A stretch of 64,000 nucleotides of DNA from Streptomyces sp. NBC_01244 (GTDB lineage: Bacteria; Actinomycetota; Actinomycetes; Streptomycetales; Streptomycetaceae), in the NCBI RefSeq assembly GCF_035987325.1, contig NZ_CP108488.1, positions 2,728,001 through 2,792,000 on the forward strand, written 5' to 3'. Positions 38,231-45,669 of the stretch are shown here, piece after piece. The first letter of the stretch is position 1; every line of letters starts with the position of its first letter. Both the position numbers and the translations under genes were made by a program. Under the pieces are notes generated by a model. The model was not told the DNA's origin. It was given only the letters and a program-made list of their open reading frames with translations, and ran no database searches.

Positions 38231-39483
38231 TTGGACTCCCCCTCGGAGGCGTTCGCGTCGTACAGGTCGAAGTAACGGGCGGCGGTGTCCATGTCCTTGT
38301 CGCCGCGGCCGGACAGGTTGACGACGAGCAGGCCGTCCTTGCCGAGTTCCTTGCCGAGGTCCAGGGCGCCCGCGAGGGCGTGCGCGGACTCGATGGCCGG
38401 GATGATGCCCTCGGTGCGCGAGAGCAGCCGCAGGGCCTGCATCGCCTGGTCGTCGGTGACGGCCCGGTACTCGGCGCGGCCCGCGTCCTTGAGGTAGGAG
38501 TGCTCGGGGCCGATGCCCGGGTAGTCCAGACCGGCCGAGATGGAGTACGGCTCGGTGATCTGGCCCTCCTCGTCCTGGAGGACGTAGGAGCGCGATCCGT
38601 GCAGGATGCCGGGCTCGCCCGCGGTCAGCGTGGCCGCGTGCTCACCGGTTTCCACGCCGTGCCCGGCGGGCTCGAAGCCGACCAGGCGGACGTCCGCGTC
38701 CGGGATGAAGGCGTGGAACAGGCCGATGGCGTTGGAGCCGCCGCCGACGCAGGCCGCGACGGCGTCGGGCAGCCTGCCGGTGCGCTCCAGGATCTGGCGG
38801 CGGGCCTCGACGCCGATGACCCGGTGGAAGTCGCGGACCATGGCGGGGAAGGGGTGGGGGCCCGCGACGGTGCCGAAGAGGTAGTGGGTGCGGTCCACGT
38901 TGGCGACCCAGTCGCGGAACGCCTCGTTGATGGCGTCCTTCAGCGTCCGGGAGCCGGACTTCACCGCGATGACCTCGGCGCCCAGGATGCGCATCCGGGC
39001 CACGTTCAGGGCCTGGCGCTCGGTGTCGATCTCGCCCATGTAGATGGTGCACTCGAGGCCGAACAGGGCGCAGGCGGTGGCGGTGGCCACGCCGTGCTGG
39101 CCGGCTCCGGTCTCGGCGATGACGCGGGTCTTGCCCATGCGCTTGGTGAGCAGCGCCTGGCCCAGCACGTTGTTGATCTTGTGCGAGCCGGTGTGGTTCA
39201 GGTCCTCGCGCTTGAGGAAGATCCGCGCGCCGCCGGCGTGCTCGGCGAACCGGGGCACCTCGGTGAGGGAGCTGGGGCGGCCGGTGTAGTTGACCATCAG
39301 GTCGTTGAGCTCGGCCGCGAAGGCCGGGTCGCCCTTGGCCTTCTCGTACTCGACGGCGACCTCGTCCACGGCGGCGACGAGCGCCTCCGGGATGAACTTG
39401 CCGCCGAAGTCGCCGAAGTAGCCCTCGGCGTTGGGGATGTGACCCTCGGGGTCCGGGATGAAGAAATTGCTGGCGCTGGACAT
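38227..39483 (-). CDS. trpB: Tryptophan synthase beta chain
   Basis: 418 aa PLP enzyme joining indole to serine. The Schiff-base lysine is in [10 protein letters not shown] (about residue 98), the phosphate-binding glycine loop is GGGSNAIG (about 243), and [12 protein letters not shown] (about 120) contains the catalytic glutamate. This is the TrpB1 type that pairs with TrpA. TAGGAG lies upstream of ATG 39483. About 190 bp of untranslated sequence separate it from trpM, with no clear hairpin, so read-through from trpC-trpM is likely. Confidence 0.97.
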   Translation of the reverse strand: MSSASNFFIPDPEGHIPNAEGYFGDFGGKFIPEALVAAVDEVAVEYEKAKGDPAFAAELNDLMVNYTGRPSSLTEVPRFAEHAGGARIFLKREDLNHTGSHKINNVLGQALLTKRMGKTRVIAETGAGQHGVATATACALFGLECTIYMGEIDTERQALNVARMRILGAEVIAVKSGSRTLKDAINEAFRDWVANVDRTHYLFGTVAGPHPFPAMVRDFHRVIGVEARRQILERTGRLPDAVAACVGGGSNAIGLFHAFIPDADVRLVGFEPAGHGVETGEHAATLTAGEPGILHGSRSYVLQDEEGQITEPYSISAGLDYPGIGPEHSYLKDAGRAEYRAVTDDQAMQALRLLSRTEGIIPAIESAHALAGALDLGKELGKDGLLVVNLSGRGDKDMDTAARYFDLYDANASEGESK

Positions 39484-39676
39484 GCCCAGGTACTCCTACG
39501 GATGCGACGCGGATGTCTTCACCGTATGGCGCCGTCCGCCCGCGACGCGCACACCCCGCTGGGGCATGGACGTACGGCGGTGCGGAGCGGTCCGCCCCGG
39601 AGCCGGCGGCTCGGGGGGCGGTCCGTGCGGGGAGCCCGACGGGCGGTGTACGGCGTACACCATCCGGGAGCTCTCC

Positions 39677-39886
39677 TTACGACGCGGCTCCGGGTCGCCA
39701 TCGCATGCCGTTGACCTGACCGGGCTCGGAGCCGATCACGTACCGGACCCGCCGCCCGTGGACGCGCCGGGCCGGGGCGCGGCAGCCGCGAGGGCGGCAG
39801 CCGCGCGCCAGGGGCGCGTGCGCCGTCGGCACGGCGGCCAGGCCGGAGCCCGGTCGGGTGCGGACGGAGGGGCGGTTTTGGGCCAT
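39677..39886 (-). CDS. trpM: Tryptophan biosynthesis modulator TrpM (TrpX)
   Basis: 69 aa, very Arg-rich. The C-terminal half, APLARGCRPRGCRAPARR and then RRVRYVIGSEPGQVNGMRW, is the conserved signature of Streptomyces TrpM. In S. coelicolor the small trpM gene lies in the same place between trpC and trpB; it affects tryptophan-linked growth and development and its product has been reported to interact with the aminopeptidase PepA (established for that species). It begins 9 nt after the trpC stop without a strong Shine-Dalgarno, so translation is probably coupled to trpC. It is not an enzyme of the pathway. Confidence 0.85.
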   Translation of the reverse strand: MAQNRPSVRTRPGSGLAAVPTAHAPLARGCRPRGCRAPARRVHGRRVRYVIGSEPGQVNGMRWRPGAAS

Positions 39887-39895
39887 GGGTTCGGG

Positions 39896-40705
39896 TCAGC
39901 TCCGCCCGTGGCGCAGGGCGGGGTGGGCGCCGGCGGCGACGAGGTCGGCCACGGCCGACTTCGGGTCGCGGCCGGTCACCAGGGACTCCCCGACGAGGAC
40001 GGCGTCCGCGCCCTCGTTCGCATAGGCGATCAGGTCGTGCGGTCCGCGGATGCCGGACTCGGCAACCTTGACGATGTGGGCCGGGATCTCGCCGACGACG
40101 CGCTCGAAGGTGGAGCGGTCGACCTTGAGGTCCTTGAGGTTGCGGGCGTTGACGCCGATGATCTTGGCCCCGGCGGCGACCGCGCGCTCCACTTCCTCCT
40201 CGTCGTGGACCTCGACGAGCGGGGTGAGGCCGATGGACTCGGCCCGCTCGATGAGGGAGACGAGGGCCTCCTGCTCCAGGGCCGCGACGATCAGCAGCAC
40301 GAGGTCGGCGCCGTAGGCGCGGGCCTCCCACAGCTGGTACGCCGTGACGATGAAGTCCTTGCGCAGGATCGGGATGTCCACGCGGGCGCGGACGGCCTCC
40401 AGGTCGGCCAGCGAGCCACCGAAACGACGCTGCTCGGTGAGGACGGAAATGACCGCCGCACCGCCCGCTTCGTAGTCGGCGGCGAGCCCGGCCGGATCGG
40501 CGATGGCGGCCAGCGCGCCCTTGGAGGGGCTGGAGCGCTTGACCTCGCAGATCACCTTGACGCTGTCGCCGCGCAGGGCAGCGACGCCGTCCTTGGCCTG
40601 GGGCGCCTTGGCGGCACGCTCCTTGAGCTCGTCGAGGCTGACGCGCGCCTGCCGTTCGGCAAGGTCTTCGCGGACCCCTTCGATGATCTCGTCGAGCACA
40701 CTCAC
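39896..40705 (-). CDS. trpC: Indole-3-glycerol phosphate synthase
   Basis: 269 aa TIM barrel that closes the indole ring from CdRP. The catalytic lysines are in [11 protein letters not shown] (about residue 53) and [15 protein letters not shown] (about 115), with [13 protein letters not shown] (about 180) and SGIRGPHDL (about 213) forming the phosphate site. The GTG at 40705 ([11 protein letters not shown]) begins the conserved N-terminal helix. It heads the trpC-trpM-trpB-trpA group; the 160-bp leader upstream contains a dyad but no leader peptide with Trp codons. Confidence 0.97.
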   Translation of the reverse strand: MSVLDEIIEGVREDLAERQARVSLDELKERAAKAPQAKDGVAALRGDSVKVICEVKRSSPSKGALAAIADPAGLAADYEAGGAAVISVLTEQRRFGGSLADLEAVRARVDIPILRKDFIVTAYQLWEARAYGADLVLLIVAALEQEALVSLIERAESIGLTPLVEVHDEEEVERAVAAGAKIIGVNARNLKDLKVDRSTFERVVGEIPAHIVKVAESGIRGPHDLIAYANEGADAVLVGESLVTGRDPKSAVADLVAAGAHPALRHGRS

Positions 40706-40742
40706 GCGAGCGGCCCCCTTCCGGGTCGATGACGGTCGGCCG

Positions 40743-40768
40743 CCTTGCAGACACGTACAACTGCAAGG
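40743..40768. promoter_or_regulatory. Inverted repeat in the trpC leader
   Basis: CCTTGCAG(N10)CTGCAAGG, a perfect 8-bp dyad located 38-63 bp upstream of the trpC start, in a relatively AT-rich 160-bp gap. On the minus strand TTGAAC lies upstream at a distance compatible with a -35 element, which would put the dyad over the core promoter. It could act as an operator or as a 5' UTR stem. Confidence 0.4.
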
Positions 40769-40867
40769 TCAGCAGTTCAAATGGTATCCGCAGGACGCCT
40801 CGCCCTCCGCACGCGGTTGACGGCGTCCCATTAAATGGACATTCGGAATCTTTACTTCAGCTATACC

Positions 40868-41317
40868 TCAGGGCGCCAGGAAAGAGCCCAGGGGCAGGTT
40901 CCGGACAACGGAGAAAGCCAGGGCCACCACGCCGATCCCCCACCAGTACAACGGCCGTACGACGAGCCTCGGGGCGGGCACCCCGCGATAGGCGCGAACC
41001 AGCCACAGGACCATGAAACCGGCGAAGAAGAAGTAGCCGGCGACCGCCATGGCATTTGCCCCGATAGCTGTCACGAGATCGCCATGGGCGAACGCGTGCG
41101 CACTGCGCAATCCTCCGCAGCCCGGACACAGGACCCCGGTCAGGCGGAACAGCGGGCAGGCCGGATAGTGGCCGGGTTCGTTCGGGTCCACGGTCCCCAC
41201 GTACGCGAGGGCCGCGGCGGCCGCCGCCAGCGTGAGCGCCGGACGCGCCAGCCGGCCGGCCCGGGAGACGGGCGCGGGAGGCGGTGCGAGATCGGTCGTT
41301 CCGGAGGAGGGGTCCAC
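40868..41317 (-). CDS. DUF2752 membrane protein
   Basis: About 149 aa with two to three membrane helices. The DUF2752 hallmark CPLFRLTGVLCPGCGGLRSAH (quoted as CPLFRLTG and CPGCGGLRSAH, about residues 55-75) has two cysteines in a CPGCG motif preceded by an extracytoplasmic Cys-Pro. The family is widespread and unassigned. The GTG at 41317 has GGAGAG at good spacing; the ATG at 41338 lacks a Shine-Dalgarno and sits 5 nt from the terminator hairpin. It lies between trpE-linked genes and trpC, a placement seen in Streptomyces, but a role in tryptophan synthesis is unproven. Confidence 0.8.
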   Translation of the reverse strand: MDPSSGTTDLAPPPAPVSRAGRLARPALTLAAAAAALAYVGTVDPNEPGHYPACPLFRLTGVLCPGCGGLRSAHAFAHGDLVTAIGANAMAVAGYFFFAGFMVLWLVRAYRGVPAPRLVVRPLYWWGIGVVALAFSVVRNLPLGSFLAP

Positions 41318-41342
41318 CCGCTGATTCTCTCCGCTCATGACA

Positions 41343-41372
41343 AAAGGCGCAGCCCGACAGGGCCGCGCCTTT
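41343..41372 (-). terminator. Hairpin between HGxxPAAW gene and DUF2752 gene
   Basis: AAAGGCGC pairs with GCGCCTTT at 41365-41372, with an inner GCCC/GGGC stem; the minus strand continues into TTTTG. It is placed 28 bp after the HGxxPAAW stop, so it probably ends the hisI-trpE transcript, possibly with read-through into the DUF2752 and trpC genes. Confidence 0.75.
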
Positions 41373-41400
41373 CGAAAACCCGCGTACCGAATCCGTCAGG

Positions 41401-41652
41401 TCAGACCTTGGCGGCGACGCGGTTCGCGGCGATGACCTCGGCGAGGTCGTGGTGCGCGGCCTTCGGCGCGCCCATGCCCGCGGCCTTCATCGCCATGCCC
41501 ACGACACCGCCGATGACGACGACGACGAGGCCCGCGTAGAAGCCCAGCGGGTTCGCCAGCACCATGAAGGCGCCGGAGATGCAGAAACCGATGACCGCGA
41601 TGATGACACCGGTCCAGGCGGCCGGGGTGTGTCCGTGGCTAGTGCCCGCCAT
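41401..41652 (-). CDS. HGxxPAAW family small membrane protein
   Basis: 83 aa with two membrane helices (WTGVIIAVIGFCISGAFMVL and PLGFYAGLVVVVIGGVVGMA). The defining HGHTPAAW motif stands near the N-terminus. The family is conserved in Streptomyces at this trp position; function unknown. ATG 41652 has GAGGAG 6 nt upstream. It lies between the TIGR02234 protein and DUF2752 and is followed by a hairpin terminator. Confidence 0.85.
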   Translation of the reverse strand: MAGTSHGHTPAAWTGVIIAVIGFCISGAFMVLANPLGFYAGLVVVVIGGVVGMAMKAAGMGAPKAAHHDLAEVIAANRVAAKV

Positions 41653-41695
41653 GAGTTGCTCCTCGTACTCGGGTGTGCTCTGTCGCACGCCGCAC

Positions 41696-41725
41696 GTGCT
41701 GTGTCGAACGGTGCTGTGTCGAACG
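41696..41725. repeat. Perfect 15-bp tandem duplication
   Basis: GTGCTGTGTCGAACG occurs twice head to tail (41696-41710 and 41711-41725), in the leader of the HGxxPAAW gene. It may be a slippage product; no function is evident. Confidence 0.8.
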
Positions 41726-41762
41726 CTCGATGGTCATTGTCCCGTACCAGGCGGCGACCTCG

Positions 41763-41857
41763 TTCACGGGGTCGGCTCCGGGTTCACGGTGTCGTTCCCG
41801 GGATCACGGTGCCGGGTTCACGGCTCCGGGTTCACGGTGCCGGGTCGGGGTTCACGG
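41763..41857. repeat. Six degenerate repeats of TTCACGG(T)GCCGGG
   Basis: The core TTCACGG (once ATCACGG) starts at 41763, 41783, 41803, 41817, 41831 and 41851, with spacings of 14 or 20 bp. The last copy runs into the final codons of the Trp-associated membrane protein gene. A tandem-repeat array or multiple protein-binding sites are both possible. Confidence 0.7.
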
Positions 41858-42517
41858 TGCCGGGTCCGGGCCGGTGGGGTCCTCGCCCCGGTCCAGAGCC
41901 TTCCACAGGTCCTCCGGCCGGTCCGGGTCCACCACGGCCGCCTTGCGGGGTCGCGGGCTGCCGTCGCGCTCGTAGCGGCCGCCCATCGTGGGCCAGCTGC
42001 TCCCGAAGCGCAGCGCGAGCAGTCCGGCCAGCAGGATCAGCGCACCGCCGACGGCCGTCACGTACGGCCATGCCGTGTGGGTGAGGCCGGCCACGTGGGC
42101 CGCGGTGTCGGCCGTCGTACGGGCCGCCTGCGCGTCCAGGGCGCGTCGGCCGTCCGCGTTGGCCAGGGCGGCGGCCCCGGCGCCCAGGCCGCTCAGCGCG
42201 AGCAGCGCCGAGACCAGCAGCCGGCTCCTGCCGCGGACGGCGAAGACGGCGACCAGGGCGGCGAGCCCGACGATGGCCAGGGCGGCGGGCAGGCCGGTGA
42301 CGGCCCGCCCGTCGGCGGTCACCGGCAGCGAGCCGCCGCCGATGGCGGCGACGCCCCGGGCCCAGACGCGGCCGGAGGCGAGCAGGACGACGGTGGCGCC
42401 GAGCGCGCCGAACAGCAGCGCGACGGCCACGCTGCGGCGGCCGCCGCGACCCGAGGGGGGCCCGGGATCGGCGGCGGCATCGGCGTGTTCGGTTCGGGGC
42501 GGGGGTACGGCACTCAC
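41852..42517 (-). CDS. Trp biosynthesis-associated membrane protein (TIGR02234 family)
   Basis: 221 aa with four membrane helices (VAVALLFGALGATVVLLA, GLPAALAIVGLAALVAVFAV, LLVSALLALSGLGAGAAALA, YVTAVGGALILLAGLLALRF). The loop between the first two helices includes ASGRVW, characteristic of the actinobacterial family named for its constant position beside trp genes. The C-terminal cytosolic tail contains RPEDLWKALDRGEDPT. Start could be GTG 42517 or 42526. It begins about 23 bp after trpE and is presumably cotranscribed. Biochemical role unknown; transport of a pathway intermediate has not been shown. Confidence 0.85.
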   Translation of the reverse strand: MSAVPPPRTEHADAAADPGPPSGRGGRRSVAVALLFGALGATVVLLASGRVWARGVAAIGGGSLPVTADGRAVTGLPAALAIVGLAALVAVFAVRGRSRLLVSALLALSGLGAGAAALANADGRRALDAQAARTTADTAAHVAGLTHTAWPYVTAVGGALILLAGLLALRFGSSWPTMGGRYERDGSPRPRKAAVVDPDRPEDLWKALDRGEDPTGPDPAP

Positions 42518-42540
42518 GTACCCCACTATCCCCTACGGGC

Positions 42541-44031
42541 TCAGGCGCCGTGGAGGCGGTTCGCCGCTGCCACCGCCCGCAGCACCGCGGCGGCCTTGTT
42601 GCGGCACTCGGCGTCCTCCAGCTCGGGCACCGAGTCGGCGACGACACCGGCGCCCGCCTGGACGTACGCCTTCCCGTCGCGCAGCAGGGCGGTGCGGATG
42701 GCGATGGCGGTGTCGGAGTCCCCGGCGAAGTCGAGGTAGCCGACGCAGCCGCCGTAGAGCCCGCGGCGGGTGGGCTCCAGCTCCTCGATGATCTGCATGG
42801 CGCGCGGCTTGGGCGCCCCGGACAGGGTGCCGGCCGGGAAGCAGGCGGTGAGCACGTCGAAGGCGGTCCTGCCCTCGGCGACGCGACCGGTGACGGTGGA
42901 GACGATGTGCATGACGTGCGAGTACCGCTCGATGCTCATGAAGTCGACGACCTCCACCGATCCCGGCTCGCAGACCCGGCCGAGGTCGTTGCGGCCGAGG
43001 TCGACGAGCATGAGGTGCTCGGCGCGCTCCTTGGGGTCGGCCAGCAGCTCGTCGGCGAGCTCGTTGTCCTGCTGCGGGGTGGCGCCCCGGTGCCGGGTGC
43101 CGGCGATGGGGTGGACCATGGCCCGCCCGTCCTCGACCTTGACCAGCGCCTCGGGGCTGGACCCGACGACGTCGAAGCCGTTCTCGAAGCGGAAGAGGTA
43201 CATGTACGGGGAGGGGTTGGTGGCCCGCAGCACCCGGTACACGTCGAGCGCGGAGGCGCTGCACGGGGTCTCGAACCGTTGCGAGGGCACCACCTGGAAG
43301 GCCTCGCCGGCCCGGATCCGCTCCTTCACGTCCTCCACGGCGGCCTGGTACTTCTCGCCGCCCCACAGGGCCGAGTACTCCGGCAGCTCGGAGGCCGGCA
43401 GCGGCATCGGCGCGTACGGGGCCGGCCGCGCGAGGTCCGCCTCCATCGCGTCGAGGCGGGCCACCGCGTCCGAGTACGCCTCGTCCACGCCTGCGGCCAG
43501 GTCGTTGTGGTTGATGGCGTTGGCGATGAGCTGGACGGTGCCGTCCCAGTGGTCCAGGACCGCCAGGTCGGAGGTGAGCAGCATCGTCAGCTCGGGCAGC
43601 TGCAGGTCGTCCTCGGTGTGCTCGCCGATGCGCTCGAGGCGGCGCACGATGTCGTAGCCGAGGTAGCCGACCATGCCGCCGGTGAAGGGCGGCATGCCGG
43701 AGGCCAGGTCCCGGGGGGTGTGCAGGGCCTCCACGGTCTGCCGCAGGGCCTCCAGGGGGTCGCCGGAGGTCGGGACGCCGACGGGAGGCGTGCCGATCCA
43801 GTGGGCCTGGCCGTCCCGGACGGTGAGGGTGGAGTCGCTGCGGACGCCGACGAAGGAGTAGCGCGACCAGGAGCGGCCGTTCTCGGCGGACTCCAGGAGG
43901 AACGTCCCGGGGCGTTCGGCGGCCAGCTTGCGGTAGAGCCCGACGGGCGTGTCACCGTCCGCCAGCAGCTTGCGGCTGACGGGGATGACGCGGCGGTCGG
44001 CCGCGAGCTTGCGGAACGTCTCAAGATCCAT
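42541..44031 (-). CDS. trpE: Anthranilate synthase component I
   Basis: 496 aa. It converts chorismate to anthranilate with ammonia supplied by TrpG. The N-terminal regulatory region carries [16 protein letters not shown] (about residues 44-60), where tryptophan feedback inhibition acts (LLES motif). The chorismate-binding domain contains GTRHRGATP (about 307), [11 protein letters not shown] (about 345) and [12 protein letters not shown] (about 460). It starts 31 bp after hisI stops on the same strand with only a weak Shine-Dalgarno, so transcription from the hisI promoter is likely. No trpG or trpD is in the window, and no Trp-codon leader peptide precedes it. Confidence 0.96.
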   Translation of the reverse strand: MDLETFRKLAADRRVIPVSRKLLADGDTPVGLYRKLAAERPGTFLLESAENGRSWSRYSFVGVRSDSTLTVRDGQAHWIGTPPVGVPTSGDPLEALRQTVEALHTPRDLASGMPPFTGGMVGYLGYDIVRRLERIGEHTEDDLQLPELTMLLTSDLAVLDHWDGTVQLIANAINHNDLAAGVDEAYSDAVARLDAMEADLARPAPYAPMPLPASELPEYSALWGGEKYQAAVEDVKERIRAGEAFQVVPSQRFETPCSASALDVYRVLRATNPSPYMYLFRFENGFDVVGSSPEALVKVEDGRAMVHPIAGTRHRGATPQQDNELADELLADPKERAEHLMLVDLGRNDLGRVCEPGSVEVVDFMSIERYSHVMHIVSTVTGRVAEGRTAFDVLTACFPAGTLSGAPKPRAMQIIEELEPTRRGLYGGCVGYLDFAGDSDTAIAIRTALLRDGKAYVQAGAGVVADSVPELEDAECRNKAAAVLRAVAAANRLHGA

Positions 44032-44062
44032 GGCGTGGGACCTTACCTATGATCGGCTTCGG

Positions 44063-44443
44063 CTATTCGGCTTCGGCGGTGGGGCCGGAGGGACCGGCCA
44101 GGGGCAGGACGTCGGCATCGAAACACGTCCGGGCACCGGTGTGGCAGGCCGCCCCGACCTGGTCCACCTGGACGAGCACGGTGTCGGCGTCGCAGTCGAG
44201 CGCGACGGACTTCACGTGCTGGAAGTGGCCGGAAGTGTCCCCCTTCACCCAGTACTCCTGACGACTGCGCGACCAGTACGTGCAGCGGCCGGTGGTCAGG
44301 GTGCGGTGCAGGGCCTCGTCGTCCATCCAGCCGAGCATGAGCACCTCACCGGTGTCGTACTGCTGGGCGATGGCCGGGACCAGACCGTCCGCGGAGCGCT
44401 TGAGGCGGGCGGCGATGGCGGGATCGAGGGAGGACGTACTCAT
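44063..44443 (-). CDS. hisI: Phosphoribosyl-AMP cyclohydrolase
   Basis: 126 aa, monofunctional HisI (no fused HisE). It opens the purine ring of phosphoribosyl-AMP in histidine synthesis. Zn/Mg ligands are in [12 protein letters not shown] and in CHTGARTCF (about 85-110), with the early motif [12 protein letters not shown] and [16 protein letters not shown]. The start is ATG 44443 (MSTSSLDP) by comparison with relatives; ATG 44452 is possible, and neither has a good Shine-Dalgarno, so a leaderless start is conceivable. It is separated from the main his operon by two genes and sits directly upstream of trpE. Confidence 0.94.
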   Translation of the reverse strand: MSTSSLDPAIAARLKRSADGLVPAIAQQYDTGEVLMLGWMDDEALHRTLTTGRCTYWSRSRQEYWVKGDTSGHFQHVKSVALDCDADTVLVQVDQVGAACHTGARTCFDADVLPLAGPSGPTAEAE

Positions 44444-44536
44444 GGGAGCCATTGTGCCGGGCCGGGGGGACGATCAAGGATCCCTGTCCGCCTGATGGGC
44501 AGGCACGGGGCGGGTTCCAGCCGTAGGCTGGCCCGC

Positions 44537-45169
44537 ATGTCTACCCATGCGAAGCGTGAACGACTGCTGCTGGCCGACCTGTTGGAGTCGGCCGGCCCGG
44601 AGGCGCCGACGCTGTGCGACGGCTGGCGGACGCGGGAGCTCGCCGCGCACGTGGTGGTCCGGGAGCGTCGCCCGGACGCGGCGGGCGGACTCCTGCTGAA
44701 CGTGCTGAAGGCGCGCCTGGACAAGGCGATGGAGGAGTACGGGGCCAAGCCGTACGAGGAGCTCATCCAGCTGATCCGGACCGGCCCGCCGAAGATGTCC
44801 CTCTACTCGCTGAAGCAGATCGACGAGCTGGCGAACGCGGTGGAGTTCTACGTCCACTCCGAGGACGTCCGCCGCGCCCAGCCGGACTGGTCCCCGCGCG
44901 TCCTGGACCCCGTCTTCTCCGACTCCCTCTGGTCCCGCCTGGAGAAGCTGTCCCGCCTGACGGGCCGCCGCTCGCCGGTGGGCCTGGTCCTGCGCCGCCC
45001 GAACGGCCAGACGGCGGTGGCCCACAAGGGCGCGCCGGTGGTGACGGTCACGGGCGAACCGGGCGAACTGACCCTGTTCCTGTTCGGCCGCCAGGACGCT
45101 GCCGCGGTGGAACTGGACGGCCCGAAGGAAGCCATCGCCAAACTCACGGTGGCCCGCCTGGGCATGTAG
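44537..45169 (+). CDS. TIGR03085 family metal-binding protein (DinB/MDMPI-like)
   Basis: 210 aa. The N-terminal four-helix DinB-like domain has PTLCDGWRTRELAAHVVVRE (about residues 26-45), with histidine and downstream FYVHSEDVRRAQ (about 109) as likely metal ligands. A C-terminal SCP2-like beta domain is shared with mycothiol-dependent maleylpyruvate isomerases. The actinobacterial TIGR03085 group is of unknown reaction; mycothiol-linked chemistry is plausible because Streptomyces makes mycothiol. It is transcribed divergently from hisI and is the only plus-strand gene within the his/trp region. Confidence 0.83.
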   Translation: MSTHAKRERLLLADLLESAGPEAPTLCDGWRTRELAAHVVVRERRPDAAGGLLLNVLKARLDKAMEEYGAKPYEELIQLIRTGPPKMSLYSLKQIDELANAVEFYVHSEDVRRAQPDWSPRVLDPVFSDSLWSRLEKLSRLTGRRSPVGLVLRRPNGQTAVAHKGAPVVTVTGEPGELTLFLFGRQDAAAVELDGPKEAIAKLTVARLGM

Positions 45170-45186
45170 CCCCACCCCACCCTTCT

Positions 45187-45657
45187 TTACGCGCCGCTCG
45201 CGCGGCTCGGCCCTGGCGGGCCTCCCCGGCTTCGCGCCGCTGCGCCGGACTCCGTCCGGCGATGGCCGGGCGCGGTGCTCGCCACCGCCGTCCCGGCGCG
45301 GGGCCAGTGGGCGGGTGCGGGTGGGTCGGCCCTGCGGGGCAGAGTCCCCTACCCGCCCTTCCGCCGTTCCCCGGGCTCCGCCCGGACCCGGTCCTCAAAC
45401 GCCGGACGGGCTGAATGTGCCGCTGCGCGGCACAATCCAGCCTCGCCGGCGTTTGAGGCGCGGGGTCTGGGGCGGAGCCCCAGGGGGTCCGGGGCGCAGC
45501 CCCGGGGAACGGGCGAAGGGCGGGTAGGGGACCTCGCCCCGCAGGGCCCGACCACCCGGACCCGCCCACCCGCCCCAGGCCGAGACAGCGGCGGCGAGCA
45601 CCCCGACCAACCACGGCCGGACGGCATCCGGCGCAGCGGTGCGAGGGCGCGTAACAA
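45187..45657. repeat. Long imperfect inverted repeat filling a 500-bp convergent gap
   Basis: The gap between the TIGR03085 and MFS genes is mostly one large dyad. Arms of about 220 bp contain, in mirror order, TTTACGCGCC/GGCGCGTAAC, CCGCTGCGCCGGA/TCCGGCGCAGCGG, GGTGCTCGCC/GGCGAGCACC, GGCCCTGCGGGGC/GCCCCGCAGGGCC, CCCCTACCCGCCCTT/AAGGGCGGGTAGGGG and CAAACGCCGG/CCGGCGTTTG around the centre. A shorter relative occurs at 55845-55981. It contains no gene. It is probably a bidirectional terminator made of two inverted copies of a dispersed Streptomyces extragenic palindrome. Confidence 0.75.
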
Positions 45658-45669
45658 GGGGCGGCCCGC

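Noticed and set aside
40706..40867. Possible trp attenuator with leader peptide before trpC
   Set aside because: The short frame starting near 40832 on the minus strand (MGRRQPRAEGEASCGYHLNC) contains no tryptophan codons and no alternative terminator stem was seen.
42541..44031. Fused TrpEG
   Set aside because: The protein ends after the chorismate-binding domain at 496 aa; no glutamine amidotransferase domain follows.
44032..44062. Leader peptide or attenuator before trpE
   Set aside because: The hisI-trpE gap is only 31 bp and contains no start codon followed by Trp codons.
45187..45657. Insertion sequence or MITE with target duplication
   Set aside because: No transposase frame and no flanking direct repeat could be recognised; the outer ends blend gradually into the gap.
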